A DNA stretch of 64,000 nt from Bradyrhizobium cenepequi. GTDB taxonomy: Bacteria; Pseudomonadota; Alphaproteobacteria; Rhizobiales; Xanthobacteraceae. Below the pieces are notes generated by a model. The model saw only the letters and a program-made list of their open reading frames with translations, had not been told where the DNA came from and made no database searches. The DNA lies in assembly GCF_020329485.1 (NCBI RefSeq), contig NZ_JAGKJI010000039.1, positions 1 to 64,000 on the forward strand, read 5' to 3'. Position numbers and translations under genes: made by a program. Below, one piece after another: positions 41,885-51,198 of this stretch (position 1 is its first letter; every line of letters starts with the position of its first letter).

Positions 41885-44194
41885 TCAGAGATTATGGCGG
41901 CGCTGCGCCTCGCGGATCGCGATCCAGACCCGCTCGGGGGTAGCGGGCATGTCGATGTGGTCGATCTTGTATTCGCGCCACAGGCCTTCGACAATCGCAT
42001 TGACGACCGCCGGGCACGAGCCGATTGCACCTGCCTCGCCCGCGCCCTTGACGCCGAGCGGATTGGTCGCGCAAGGCACGTTGTGGGTCTCGAACACGAA
42101 GGACGGGCCGTCGGAGGCGCGTGGCACCGCGTAGTCCATGAAGGTGCCGGTGACGAGCTGGCCGTCGGTTGCGCTATAGACCGCCTGCTCCATCAGCGCC
42201 TGCCCGATGCCCTGCATCGCGCCGCCGTGAACCTGGCCCGCCAACAGCAGCGGATTCAGTGTCACGCCGAAGTCGTCGACGATGATGTAGTTCACGATCT
42301 TGACGATGCCGGTCGCCGGATCGATCTCGACTTCAGCGAGATGTGTGCCGTTCGGATAGGTGCCGTCGGCGCTGGCGAAGGCCGCGCTGGCGTTCAGCTT
42401 CGACGGATCGACGCCGGGACGCTTCACAAGGTCGGCAAAGCTGATCGAGCGGTCGGTGCCGGCGATGCGGATCACGCCGTCTGATATCTCGAGGTCGCCG
42501 GCGCTTGCTTCCAGCGCCTGCGCCGCGATCTCCTTCAGCCTGTCGCCAAGCGCGACGGTGGCGCGCTGCACGCTGACGCCGCCCGAGGGGATCGACGACG
42601 AGCCGCCGGTGCCAAGACCGGTTGGGATCTTGTCGGTGTCGCCCTGCAGGATGTGGACGCGCTCCGGCGGCACGCCGAACTGTTCGGCAACGATCTGCGC
42701 ATAGGCAGTCTGGTGGCCTTGCCCGCTCGACTGCGTCCCGATCAGAATCGAGACGTCGCCATTGGGGTCGAGCGCGACGTTCGCGGTCTCCTCGCCCATG
42801 GTGCCGCAGATCTCGACATAGGTTGAGAGCCCGATGCCGCGCACCAGGCCGAGCTTCTTCGCCGCCCTGGCGCGCTTGGGAAAATCCTTCCACTCGGCGA
42901 TCTCCATCGCGCGCTTCATGTGCGCGGCGAAATCGCCGGAATCGTAGACCTTCCCGGTCGCGGTCTTGTAGGGCAGCGACTTCGGCGGGATGAAGTTCTT
43001 GCGGCGGATGGCATCCGGCGTCATCCCGAGTTTGCGTGCGGCGGCATCGACAAGACGCTCGACGACGTAAGCCGCCTCCGGCCGCCCGGCGCCGCGATAG
43101 GCGTCGACCGGCACGGTGTTGGTGAACACAGTGCGGACGCGGCAATGGAAGGCCTGGATGTCGTAGAGGCCCGGCAGCATGCCGGCGCCGCCATGCGGAA
43201 TATACGGGCCGAAGGTCGAGAGATAGGCGCCCATGTCACCCATCAGGTCGACGTCCATCCCTAGGAACTTGCCGTCCTCGGCGAGCGCCATCCGCGCGGT
43301 CGTGACGTTGTCGCGCCCCTGCGCGTCGCCCATAAAGTGGTCGGCGCGATCCGCGGTCCACTTGACCGTCTTCTTCAACTGGCGCGCCGCGACCGCGATC
43401 AGCGCATATTCGCGGTACGGAAACAGTTTTGTGCCGAAGCCGCCGCCGACATCGGGGCAGATCACCCGCATGTTCTCGACCGGGATCTTCAGGACGTTCT
43501 GGCAGAGGATGTCGCGCAGGCGGTGGCTGCCCTGGCTGCCGATCGTCAGCGTCAAATGGTCCTTCTTGGTGTCATATTCGGCGACCGCCGCGCGCGTCTC
43601 CATGAAGTTGGTGATGACGCGCGGATTGACGATCGAGATTTCCGCGACCGCATGCGCCTTGGCGAAGGCTTCTTCGGTTGCCTTCTTGTCGCCGATCGAG
43701 ACGTCGAACAACACGTTGCCCGGCTTGTCGGGCCACACCTGCGGCGCGCCCGGCTTCACGGCATTGGCGACGCCGATCACGGCCGGTAGCGGCGTCCACT
43801 GCACGTCGATCGCCTCGATCGCGTCGCGTGCCTGGTCGATCGTCTCGGCGACGACGAAGGCGACGGCGTCGCCGACATGGCGCACCTCATCCTTGGCCAG
43901 GATCGGATAGGGCGGACCGGTGAACGGGTCGGTCTCCAGGTTGAACAGGCACGGCAGGTCGCCGAGCTCGGCGACCTCGGCCGCCGTCAGGATCAGGCTG
44001 ACGCCCGGCAGGCCGCGCGCCTTGGTGACGTCGATGGTGAACTTCGAATGCGCATGCGGCGAGCGCAGCACCAGCGAATGCAACGCGGGCTGCGGCGCGA
44101 CGTCATCGGTGTAGCGGCCCTTGCCGCGAATGAGCGCGTCGTCTTCCTTGCGGCGTACGCTCTGGCCTACGCCGAATTTGATGGGGGCTGCCAT
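41885..44194 (-). CDS. CoxL-like molybdenum hydroxylase large subunit (form II type)
   Basis: 769 residues from ATG 44194, with GGAG upstream; a frame continuing to 44413 is not needed. It is a xanthine dehydrogenase/CO dehydrogenase large subunit that binds the molybdopterin-cytosine cofactor: Mo-site motifs GGGFGTK, AYRGAGRPEAAY, QSSGQGHQTAYAQI and the catalytic Glu in GVKGAGEAGAIG. The active-site loop is AYRGAGR, the form II pattern, not the AYxCSFR of true aerobic CO dehydrogenase, so the substrate is probably an aldehyde, purine or other N-heterocycle. The FAD and [2Fe-2S] subunits (CoxM/CoxS) are not next to it. Confidence 0.88.
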   Translation of the reverse strand: MAAPIKFGVGQSVRRKEDDALIRGKGRYTDDVAPQPALHSLVLRSPHAHSKFTIDVTKARGLPGVSLILTAAEVAELGDLPCLFNLETDPFTGPPYPILAKDEVRHVGDAVAFVVAETIDQARDAIEAIDVQWTPLPAVIGVANAVKPGAPQVWPDKPGNVLFDVSIGDKKATEEAFAKAHAVAEISIVNPRVITNFMETRAAVAEYDTKKDHLTLTIGSQGSHRLRDILCQNVLKIPVENMRVICPDVGGGFGTKLFPYREYALIAVAARQLKKTVKWTADRADHFMGDAQGRDNVTTARMALAEDGKFLGMDVDLMGDMGAYLSTFGPYIPHGGAGMLPGLYDIQAFHCRVRTVFTNTVPVDAYRGAGRPEAAYVVERLVDAAARKLGMTPDAIRRKNFIPPKSLPYKTATGKVYDSGDFAAHMKRAMEIAEWKDFPKRARAAKKLGLVRGIGLSTYVEICGTMGEETANVALDPNGDVSILIGTQSSGQGHQTAYAQIVAEQFGVPPERVHILQGDTDKIPTGLGTGGSSSIPSGGVSVQRATVALGDRLKEIAAQALEASAGDLEISDGVIRIAGTDRSISFADLVKRPGVDPSKLNASAAFASADGTYPNGTHLAEVEIDPATGIVKIVNYIIVDDFGVTLNPLLLAGQVHGGAMQGIGQALMEQAVYSATDGQLVTGTFMDYAVPRASDGPSFVFETHNVPCATNPLGVKGAGEAGAIGSCPAVVNAIVEGLWREYKIDHIDMPATPERVWIAIREAQRRHNL

Positions 44195-44330
44195 CGTCAC
44201 TCCACTTGTCGTTGTTGTCCACGCCATGCTGGCGTGCTTCCCGCCATATTGGCGCGGTTGGGAAAGAAGCGCAAACCGCGAATTGCGGAGCTTGGACGCA
44301 CCGCAACAAAAAGCTGATTTGACTCGCAAA

Positions 44331-45860
44331 CTATCCGCGCCGCAGGGCGAACAGCCATCCGCGCCCGAACAGCACCAGGATGGAGAACCCATAGACGAAG
44401 GCGCCGACCGCAATCAGCAGCAGCAGGATGGTTTCGTCGCGCAGCACATGCATCTGCGCGAAGTAGACGGCCGCGAACCGCTCGGTCAGCCAAAGCGCGG
44501 CGGCGACCACGAGGCCGGAGACGGCGAATTTCGCAAAGGTCAGCACCAGGCGGCGATCGAGTTCGAGATAGCCGGCGCGCACCGCAAAGCCGAGCACCAA
44601 GAGCAGGTTGATCCAGGCGCCGACCGCAGTGGCGAGCGCAAGCCCGATCTGGGCGAGCGGGGCCATTAGGCCGATCTTCAAGAGTAGATTGGCCCCTAGC
44701 CCGGTCAGCGACGCCTTCACCGGCGTTGCCGTATCCTTGCGCGCATAGAATGTCGCGACCGCGCTGCGGATCATCACGAACGGGATCAGGCCGATCGAAT
44801 AGGCCGCCAGCGTCGCGGCGGCCGCCGCCGCGTCGGCCTTGGTGAAGGCGCCGCGCGCAAATGCCGCGCGCACGATGATGTCGGGCACGGTCAGGAAAGC
44901 CGCGACAAAGGGCACGGTCGCAAGCAGAGTGAAATCAAACGCGCGCCGCTGCGCAGCCGCGGCTCCCGCAACATCCTGCGCGGTGATCCGCCGCGACATT
45001 TCCGGCAGCAGCACGGTGCCGACGGCGATGCCGATCACGCCGATCGGCAGTTGATAGAGCCGCTCGGCGTAGTAGAGCGCCGACAGCGCACCAGCCGCCA
45101 GGAAGGTCGCGATGATGGTGTCGGCGAACACCGCGACCTGCGTGCCCATCGAGCCCAGCGTCGCCGGCCCGATCGCGCGGAAAAAGGCGCGAACGTCCTC
45201 ATCCAGCCGCGGCATGGCAAAGCGCGGCAGCGTGCCGTGGCGCGACAAATCGCCCGCGAGCAGGAAATACTGCAGGAAGCCGGAGATCAGAACGCCCCAG
45301 GCCGCGGCATGCCCCACGGTCGGGAAGACGGCCGCCAGCGCGAGCGTCGCCATCATCGACAGATTGAGCAGGATCGACGCCCCCGCGGCGCTGGCAAAGC
45401 GCTGCATCACGTTGAGCATACCGCCATAGAGCGTCACCATCGTGATCAACAGCAGATACGGAAAGGTGATCCGGGTGAGCTCGATCGCAAGCTGGCGCTG
45501 CTCGGCCTCATCGGTGAAGCCAGGCGCAAGCACACGCAGCGCCTGCGGCATGAAGGCCCAGGCCAAAGCCAGCAGGATCAATTGTGACAGGAACAGCAGC
45601 GTAAAAATCCGGTCGGCGAACAGACGCGCTGACGTATCGCCGCCCTTGCCGTGGACATGGGCGTAAGCCGGGACGAACGCGGTGTTGAACGCGCCCTCGG
45701 CAAAGATCGCACGAAAATTGTTGGGCAGGCGCCAGGCCACCAGGAAGGCGTCCGCAATCGGCCCCGCGCCGAGGATCGCGGCGAGCATGATGTCGCGCGC
45801 GAGCCCCGTCAGCCGCGAAAGCAGGGTGTAGCCGCCGACCGTGAAGATGCGCCCGAGCAT
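44331..45860 (-). CDS. murJ: lipid II flippase MurJ
   Basis: 509 residues with about 14 hydrophobic segments. The N-terminal hallmark is ARDIMLAAILGAGPIADAFLVAWRLPNNFRAIFAEGAFNTAFVPAY, which carries the conserved Arg/Asp/Glu residues of the MurJ cavity. MurJ (MviN) flips the peptidoglycan precursor lipid II across the inner membrane. It is part of the MATE/MVF fold. In this gene order it starts the envelope cluster; the next gene upstream is an aminotransferase 43 bp away. Confidence 0.93.
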   Translation of the reverse strand: MLGRIFTVGGYTLLSRLTGLARDIMLAAILGAGPIADAFLVAWRLPNNFRAIFAEGAFNTAFVPAYAHVHGKGGDTSARLFADRIFTLLFLSQLILLALAWAFMPQALRVLAPGFTDEAEQRQLAIELTRITFPYLLLITMVTLYGGMLNVMQRFASAAGASILLNLSMMATLALAAVFPTVGHAAAWGVLISGFLQYFLLAGDLSRHGTLPRFAMPRLDEDVRAFFRAIGPATLGSMGTQVAVFADTIIATFLAAGALSALYYAERLYQLPIGVIGIAVGTVLLPEMSRRITAQDVAGAAAAQRRAFDFTLLATVPFVAAFLTVPDIIVRAAFARGAFTKADAAAAAATLAAYSIGLIPFVMIRSAVATFYARKDTATPVKASLTGLGANLLLKIGLMAPLAQIGLALATAVGAWINLLLVLGFAVRAGYLELDRRLVLTFAKFAVSGLVVAAALWLTERFAAVYFAQMHVLRDETILLLLIAVGAFVYGFSILVLFGRGWLFALRRG

Positions 45861-45903
45861 GCGTCGGTTCTAGCCCAAGGACCGGCGCCGCAAAACGGCG
45901 AAA

Positions 45904-47055
45904 TCAGGACGAAAGCGCGCCGCGCACAGCCTCAATGATCCGCCCCTGCGTCGCCGCGTCGAGATAGGCATGAATCGGCAGGCTGATGACGTCGTTCGAA
46001 AGTCGTTCGCTGACCGGCAGACCGCCGTCGGCCACCGGGAAGTCGCGGTAGGCGGTCTGCTGATGCATCGACTTGGTATAATAGATCGCGGTCGGAACGC
46101 CCTGCGCCTTCAGCGCCGCGGCAAAGCCGTCGCGGTCGGTGCCCTCGGGCAGGCGGATGGTGTAGCACGCCCAGATCGAGCCGCAGCCGGCGGCGAGGCG
46201 CGGCACGGTCACGATATTGCCGAGCCCGCGCGCATAGCGCTCCGCGATGACGTTGCGCGCGGCGATCTCGTCCTCGAATATCCTGAGCTTCTCGAGCAGC
46301 ACCGCCGCCTGCATCGTGTCGAGCCGCCCGGTCAGACCGAGGCGCACATTGTCGTATTTGTCGGAGCCCTGGCCGTGCACGCGGATGCTGCGCAGCGTCT
46401 GCGCAAGCTCGTCGTCGTCCGTGAAAATCGCGCCGCCGTCGCCGAAGCAGCCGAGCGGCTTTGCCGGGAAGAAGCTCGTCGCCGTCGCGAGGCCAAAGGT
46501 GCCGATCCGCCGCCCCTTGTAGCTGGCGCCAAAGCCCTGAGCCGCATCGTCGAGCACGAACAGGCCCTCGGCCTGGGCGACCGCGGCGATCGCGTCATGA
46601 TCGGCGCTCTGCCCGAACAGGTCGACCGGAATGACGCCGACGGGCCTCAGGCCGCGCGCCTTCGCCGTCGCGATGCCGCGTTTCAGCGAGGCGGCATCCA
46701 TGTTGAACGTCGCCTCGTTGACGTCGACGAACACCGGCGTCGCGCCGGTCAGCGCCACCGATTCGCCGGTCGCGCAGAACGTGAAGGACGGGCACAGCAC
46801 CGCATCGCCCGGGCCGACCTTCTTCGCCATCAGCACCATCAAGAGTGCGTCGGTGCCGCTGGCGCAGGTCACCACATGCTTTGCACCCGAGAACTTGGCA
46901 AGCTCAGCCTCCAGCGCCGACACTTCCGGCCCATTGATGAACTGGCAATGCGACAGCACACGGGAAACCGCCTCATCGACGGATTTGCCAAGCCGGCGGC
47001 GCTGCGCGGCAAGGTCGATGAAGGGAATGGGTTCTGGACGCATATGCTGGTTCAT
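45904..47055 (-). CDS. DegT/DnrJ sugar aminotransferase, GnnB-like candidate
   Basis: 383 residues from ATG 47055; a second ATG in the same frame at 47043 is an alternative. It is a PLP fold-type I sugar aminotransferase with FIDLAAQRRRLG at the start, TCASGTDALLMVL, DDAAQGFGAS, the PLP lysine in FFPAKPLGCFGDGG, and YYTKSMHQQTAY near the end. It is paired with a Gfo/Idh oxidoreductase 35 bp upstream. This pair could be GnnB/GnnA, which make UDP-GlcNAc3N for the 2,3-diamino-sugar lipid A found in Bradyrhizobium, or WbpE/WbpB of a uronic-acid pathway; no WbpA or WbpD gene is nearby, which favours the first. Confidence 0.85.
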   Translation of the reverse strand: MNQHMRPEPIPFIDLAAQRRRLGKSVDEAVSRVLSHCQFINGPEVSALEAELAKFSGAKHVVTCASGTDALLMVLMAKKVGPGDAVLCPSFTFCATGESVALTGATPVFVDVNEATFNMDAASLKRGIATAKARGLRPVGVIPVDLFGQSADHDAIAAVAQAEGLFVLDDAAQGFGASYKGRRIGTFGLATATSFFPAKPLGCFGDGGAIFTDDDELAQTLRSIRVHGQGSDKYDNVRLGLTGRLDTMQAAVLLEKLRIFEDEIAARNVIAERYARGLGNIVTVPRLAAGCGSIWACYTIRLPEGTDRDGFAAALKAQGVPTAIYYTKSMHQQTAYRDFPVADGGLPVSERLSNDVISLPIHAYLDAATQGRIIEAVRGALSS

Positions 47056-47090
47056 GGGACTTTGCGGGACGCGTGAGTTAGATGAAGCGG

Positions 47091-48107
47091 TCAGCCGGCG
47101 ACGCGGCGCGGGGCCTTGCGAGCGACGGTCGCGGCGGGCGTGGCCGGCGCTTCCAAACATTTGATCGCGATCTCGAGGCTCGCGACGCCCTCGTTGCCTG
47201 ATACCGCCGGCTCCTTGCCGCTCCTCACCGCATCGAGGAACGCAATCAATTCGGCGCGCAGCGGTTCGTCGTGGCCAACGGGCAAATGGCGCATCGAATA
47301 GCTGCCGTCGGGCTTGAAGCCGAAGCACTCGGTGACCTGCCGGGTCAAGAGATCGCCCATCACATATTTGCCGCGCGTGGCGACCGTGACGCTGCGCGCC
47401 TTGAACGGCGTCAGCCAGTTGGTGTTGATATGCGCGAGCACGCCGGAGGCAGTACGGAATTGCAGCAGCGCGATGTCCTCGCGCTCGGCCACCGCGCTCG
47501 AAAGCTGCGGCTGCACGTCGACGATTTCAGACTCGGTGAACCAGCGGATCAGGTCGATGTCGTGCACGGCGAGATCGATGACGACGCCGACATTGGACAT
47601 ACGCGGCGGAAACGGACCGACGCGGGTGATGCCGATCGAGAGAATGTCTTCGCCCGAAATCGCCTGCTTGATCGCGGCAACCGCAGGGTTGAAGCGTTCG
47701 ACATGGCCGACCATCAGCGTGATACCGGCCTGGCGCGCGGCGGCGACGATGTCGTTGCCCTCCTCGACCGTGGAGGCGACGGGCTTCTCGACCAGGATAT
47801 GGATGTTGCGCGCGATGCAGGCGAGCGCGATCTCGTGATGCAGATGGGTCGGCGCCGCGATCGTCACGGCATCGACGCCCTCGTTGAGCAGTTCATCGAG
47901 CGTCGCGAAGGCGCGGCAGCCGACAAGCGCAATGGCGCGCGCGCGGTGTTCGGCCAGCGGATCGACGATCCCGACCAGCGTGACCTCGGGCAATCCCGCC
48001 AGCACGCGGGCATGGTTGCTGCCCATCACCCCCGCGCCGATCACCCCGACGCGCAAGGCACGCCTGATCCCGGCTTTTGCGGACAACCCCGACCCTTTGG
48101 AACTCAT
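47091..48107 (-). CDS. Gfo/Idh/MocA oxidoreductase, GnnA-like candidate
   Basis: 338 residues from ATG 48107. An N-terminal NAD(P)-binding Rossmann fold (LRVGVIGAGVMGSNHARVLAGLPEV), the HILVEKPVASTVEEG motif with the catalytic Lys, and IDLAVHDIDLIRWF with the conserved His/Asp are visible. Enzymes of this family, including GnnA and WbpB, oxidise the 3-OH of UDP-GlcNAc or UDP-GlcNAcA before transamination by the DegT partner encoded immediately downstream. The two genes form one operon. Which sugar is used is not decidable from sequence alone. Confidence 0.85.
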   Translation of the reverse strand: MSSKGSGLSAKAGIRRALRVGVIGAGVMGSNHARVLAGLPEVTLVGIVDPLAEHRARAIALVGCRAFATLDELLNEGVDAVTIAAPTHLHHEIALACIARNIHILVEKPVASTVEEGNDIVAAARQAGITLMVGHVERFNPAVAAIKQAISGEDILSIGITRVGPFPPRMSNVGVVIDLAVHDIDLIRWFTESEIVDVQPQLSSAVAEREDIALLQFRTASGVLAHINTNWLTPFKARSVTVATRGKYVMGDLLTRQVTECFGFKPDGSYSMRHLPVGHDEPLRAELIAFLDAVRSGKEPAVSGNEGVASLEIAIKCLEAPATPAATVARKAPRRVAG

Positions 48108-48366
48108 GTGGTTACCCCAACAGACTTTTGGTAGCGCCCATCGGTTGCGCGTTCTTTTCCGGACCAACCCGATTCCATCGAATCAGGCGCAGCCCTATCC
48201 CCTTGTACCGACGCGCTTTCTTTCCCCGAAGCATCGTCACGCAAACGCTATAGCATGCCGTCACAAATGTGGCGAATGACAACAAGCAAATCCGGACACG
48301 TTTTGATTCAAAAGATTACACAGTCCTGGCGGGACAACTGCGACGAAACCGATGCGCGGCGCAAGG

Positions 48367-49776
48367 TCAGGTGCGCTGATAATCGTCCTCGATGCGGATG
48401 ATATCGTCCTCGCCGAGATAGCTGCCGGTCTGCACCTCGATCAGTTCCAACAGGATCTTGCCGGGATTCTCCAGCCGGTGCACGGCGCCGATCGGGATGT
48501 AGATCGACTCGTTCTCGTGCACGGTCGTCACCGTTTCGTTGACGGTGACGCGTGCGGCGCCACGCACCACGATCCAGTGTTCGGAACGATGGTGATGCTT
48601 TTGCAGCGACAGCCGCTCGCCCGGCTTGACGATGATGCGCTTGACCTGATGGCGTTCGCCATTGTCGACCGACTGGTACGAGCCCCAGGGCCGATGCACC
48701 TTGATGTGATTCTCGGTGACCTCAGGCGCCACCGTCTTCAGTTTCGCCACCAGCCGCTTCAGGCCGTTGGCGTCCTTCTGCCGCGACACCAGGATGGCAT
48801 CCTGCGTCGCCACCACCACGAGATCGTCGACGCCTTCGAGCGCAACCAGCGCGCGGTCGGTCGAGACATTGCAGTTGCGGGAATCCTCGAACACCGCAGC
48901 GCCTCGTGCGGCATTGCCCTGCCCGTCCTTCTCGGACAATTCCCACACCGCATGCCAGGAGCCGACATCCGACCAGCCGCACGACACCGGCACCACGGCC
49001 GCGCGCGCGGTCTTTTCCATCACCGCATAATCGATCGAGATCGCTTTCGCCGATCGGAACGCATCTGCATCGAGCTTGACGAAGCCGAGATCGCGCTGAG
49101 CATTCGTCACCGCCTCGGTCACCGCCTGCACGCTGGCGGTATCGAAGTTGCGGTATTCGTCAAGCAGCACGGCAGCGCGGAACATGAAGTTGCCGCTGTT
49201 CCAGAGATAGCCCGACTTGATGTAATCGGCCGCGGTAGCGGCATCCGGCTTCTCAACGAACTTTGCGACCGCGCGCACCAGCCCCGAAATGCTATCGCCC
49301 GGGCTGATATAGCCGTATTCGGTAGCCGGGCGTTCGGGATTGATGCCAAAGGTGACGATGCGGCCTGCTTTGGCGGCAGCCAGCCCCTCGCGACACGCAC
49401 CGACGAAGGCTTCGGTGTCGCCCACCACGTGATCGGCGGCGAGCGCCAGCACGATCGCTTCCCTGTCGCGCGATTGCGCAAAGGCGGCGCCGGCTGCGAT
49501 CGCCGGCCCGGAGTCGCGCCGCGCCGGCTCGAGCAACACGTCCGCCTCGCGCCCGATGCCGGCAAGTTGTTCCAGCACCATGAAGCGATAGGCGTTGTTG
49601 GTGATGACGATCGGCCGCTCGAACAGCGCCGGATCCGACACCCTGAGCAGCGTCTCCTGGAAGGTCGAGCGCGTCCCGAACAACGGCAGGAACTGCTTCG
49701 GATGGACTTCGCGCGACGCCGGCCACAGCCTGGTGCCCGCTCCGCCGCACATGATCAGTGGAATAATTCGGTCCAT
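48367..49776 (-). CDS. manC: mannose-1-phosphate guanylyltransferase/mannose-6-phosphate isomerase
   Basis: 469 residues. The N-terminal nucleotidyltransferase domain has LIMCGGAGTRLWPASREVHPKQF, and the active-site segment KFVEKPDAATAADYI. The C-terminal cupin type II isomerase domain (about 345-469) has VHRPWGSYQSV, LSLQKHHHRSEHWIVV and the metal-binding histidines with EIQ-like segment LELIEVQTG. It makes GDP-mannose from fructose-6-phosphate (with a phosphomannomutase) for polysaccharides and LPS. It lies 259 bp from the oxidoreductase gene. Confidence 0.93.
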   Translation of the reverse strand: MDRIIPLIMCGGAGTRLWPASREVHPKQFLPLFGTRSTFQETLLRVSDPALFERPIVITNNAYRFMVLEQLAGIGREADVLLEPARRDSGPAIAAGAAFAQSRDREAIVLALAADHVVGDTEAFVGACREGLAAAKAGRIVTFGINPERPATEYGYISPGDSISGLVRAVAKFVEKPDAATAADYIKSGYLWNSGNFMFRAAVLLDEYRNFDTASVQAVTEAVTNAQRDLGFVKLDADAFRSAKAISIDYAVMEKTARAAVVPVSCGWSDVGSWHAVWELSEKDGQGNAARGAAVFEDSRNCNVSTDRALVALEGVDDLVVVATQDAILVSRQKDANGLKRLVAKLKTVAPEVTENHIKVHRPWGSYQSVDNGERHQVKRIIVKPGERLSLQKHHHRSEHWIVVRGAARVTVNETVTTVHENESIYIPIGAVHRLENPGKILLELIEVQTGSYLGEDDIIRIEDDYQRT

Positions 49777-50184
49777 CCTAACCTCGAATTCTGTAATGAT
49801 CGCGCCGCCCGACGATGCGTCCTGATCGTCCCCGGTCGAAGCCCGGAACCGATGTCCCTATCGCCTTCACATTATCGACATCGACGAAATGTCTGGGATC
49901 ACGGACGTGACCCGCAGCACATGACAGCCCTTGCCGGGCGGATTTTCCGCCCCCAAGCGCCTACCACACCGGTTAGCCTCTTCAGATGAATTTTTGTGGG
50001 CAGCGTAAACCTTTATGAGCATGCAAGCCAAACGCCTGGGCACCCGGCAGTCCCCGTGCAGGCCCTCTTTAGCCGCCGGTTCGTGGATGCCGCAAGAGCG
50101 ATCGAACGGCTATTGCAAGATCGGTCCTAAACCCATACCAAGGCGACGAAATTCGGCGCGCGGCGCCGATTTGCGCCGTTTTTG
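49777..50184. other. intergenic region between manC and the UPF0104 gene
   Basis: A 408-bp divergent gap with no gene recognised. A GC-rich palindromic stretch (CGGCGCGCGGCGCCG) is near the right end, and no clear ribosome-binding site precedes ATG 50185. Confidence 0.4.
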
Positions 50185-51198
50185 ATGTCTTTCTCGAACC
50201 TGGCAAGCGCGGACGAGATGCGCCGGATACTGCTTTCGACCATCAAGATACTGATCTCGGCTGCGCTGCTTTACCTCTCGCTCCGCAAGGTCAACCTGTA
50301 TGACCTCGCCGCGCGCATCCGCGTCGAAAGCCTGGGCTGGATCGGTCTCGCGATCGCGGTCACCTTCCTGCAGATCTTCCTCGGCGTATTGCGATGGCGC
50401 GAGATCAGCGCCGAATGCGGCGCGCCGCTCGAGACCCGGCAGGCGATGCGCTTCAACGTCATCGGAACCTTTTTCAATCAGACGCTGCCTTCATCGATCG
50501 GCGGCGATGCCGTGCGGCTGTGGCTGGTCGCGCGGGCCGGCGCGGGCTGGCGCGCGGCGACCTATTCGATCTTCGTCGACAGGGCCGTCGGCCTGATCGC
50601 GCTCGCCGTGCTCATCGTTGCGAGCCTGCCGTGGAGCTATCGATTGATCAGCGATCCAAACGGACGATCGGCGCTGCTCCTGGTCGACTTCGCCGCGCTC
50701 GCGGCCGGCGGCGGTTTTCTCCTGCTCGGCGCATTGAGGTGGGCATGGCTGAAGCGCTGGTGGGCGACGCACCACATCCACGCCTGCGCCGTCATCGCAA
50801 ACAAGGTGCTGTTCAGCCGGGATCGCGGGCCGAAGATCGCGGTGCTCTCACTGCTCGTTCACGTCCTGACCGTCGTCATCGCCTGGTGCGTGGTGCAGTC
50901 CATTTCCGCGCCGCTCTTGTTCAGCCAGATCTTTCAACTGGTGCCGCCGGTGATGTTGATCACCATGCTGCCCATTTCGATTGCCGGCTGGGGCGTGCGC
51001 GAGGCGAGCATGGGTCTCGCCTTCGGCTACGCCGGACTGGCGGCCAACGAAGGCGTCAACGTTTCGCTGCTGTTCGGCGCCGTGTCGTTCATCGTCGGCG
51101 CGTTCGGCGGCTTGGTGTGGATTCTCAGCGCTGAAAAGAAAGCGCAAGGGGACAAGCCGATCGAGGTCCCCGAACAATCGCTGTCGCCAATCGAATGA
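50185..51198 (+). CDS. UPF0104/LPG-synthase-like flippase-type membrane protein
   Basis: 337 residues from ATG 50185 (ATG 50218, before RRILLSTIKI, is an alternative). About seven membrane helices and the family signatures NVIGTFFNQTLPSSIGGDAVRLWLVAR and PISIAGWGVREASMGLAFGYAGL mark the MprF-type membrane domain, again without a transferase domain. It overlaps the next gene, a WecA-like transferase, by ATGA. That suggests a role with undecaprenyl-linked sugars or lipid translocation. It is the second such protein in this window. Confidence 0.82.
   Translation: MSFSNLASADEMRRILLSTIKILISAALLYLSLRKVNLYDLAARIRVESLGWIGLAIAVTFLQIFLGVLRWREISAECGAPLETRQAMRFNVIGTFFNQTLPSSIGGDAVRLWLVARAGAGWRAATYSIFVDRAVGLIALAVLIVASLPWSYRLISDPNGRSALLLVDFAALAAGGGFLLLGALRWAWLKRWWATHHIHACAVIANKVLFSRDRGPKIAVLSLLVHVLTVVIAWCVVQSISAPLLFSQIFQLVPPVMLITMLPISIAGWGVREASMGLAFGYAGLAANEGVNVSLLFGAVSFIVGAFGGLVWILSAEKKAQGDKPIEVPEQSLSPIE

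Noticed and set aside
42333..43145. 270-residue minus-strand frame inside the CoxL-like gene
   Set aside because: It is out of frame with the recognisable molybdenum hydroxylase and Arg-rich throughout.
41885..44194. Aerobic carbon monoxide dehydrogenase
   Set aside because: The active-site loop AYRGAGR is not the AYxCSFR of functional CoxL and the small subunits are absent.
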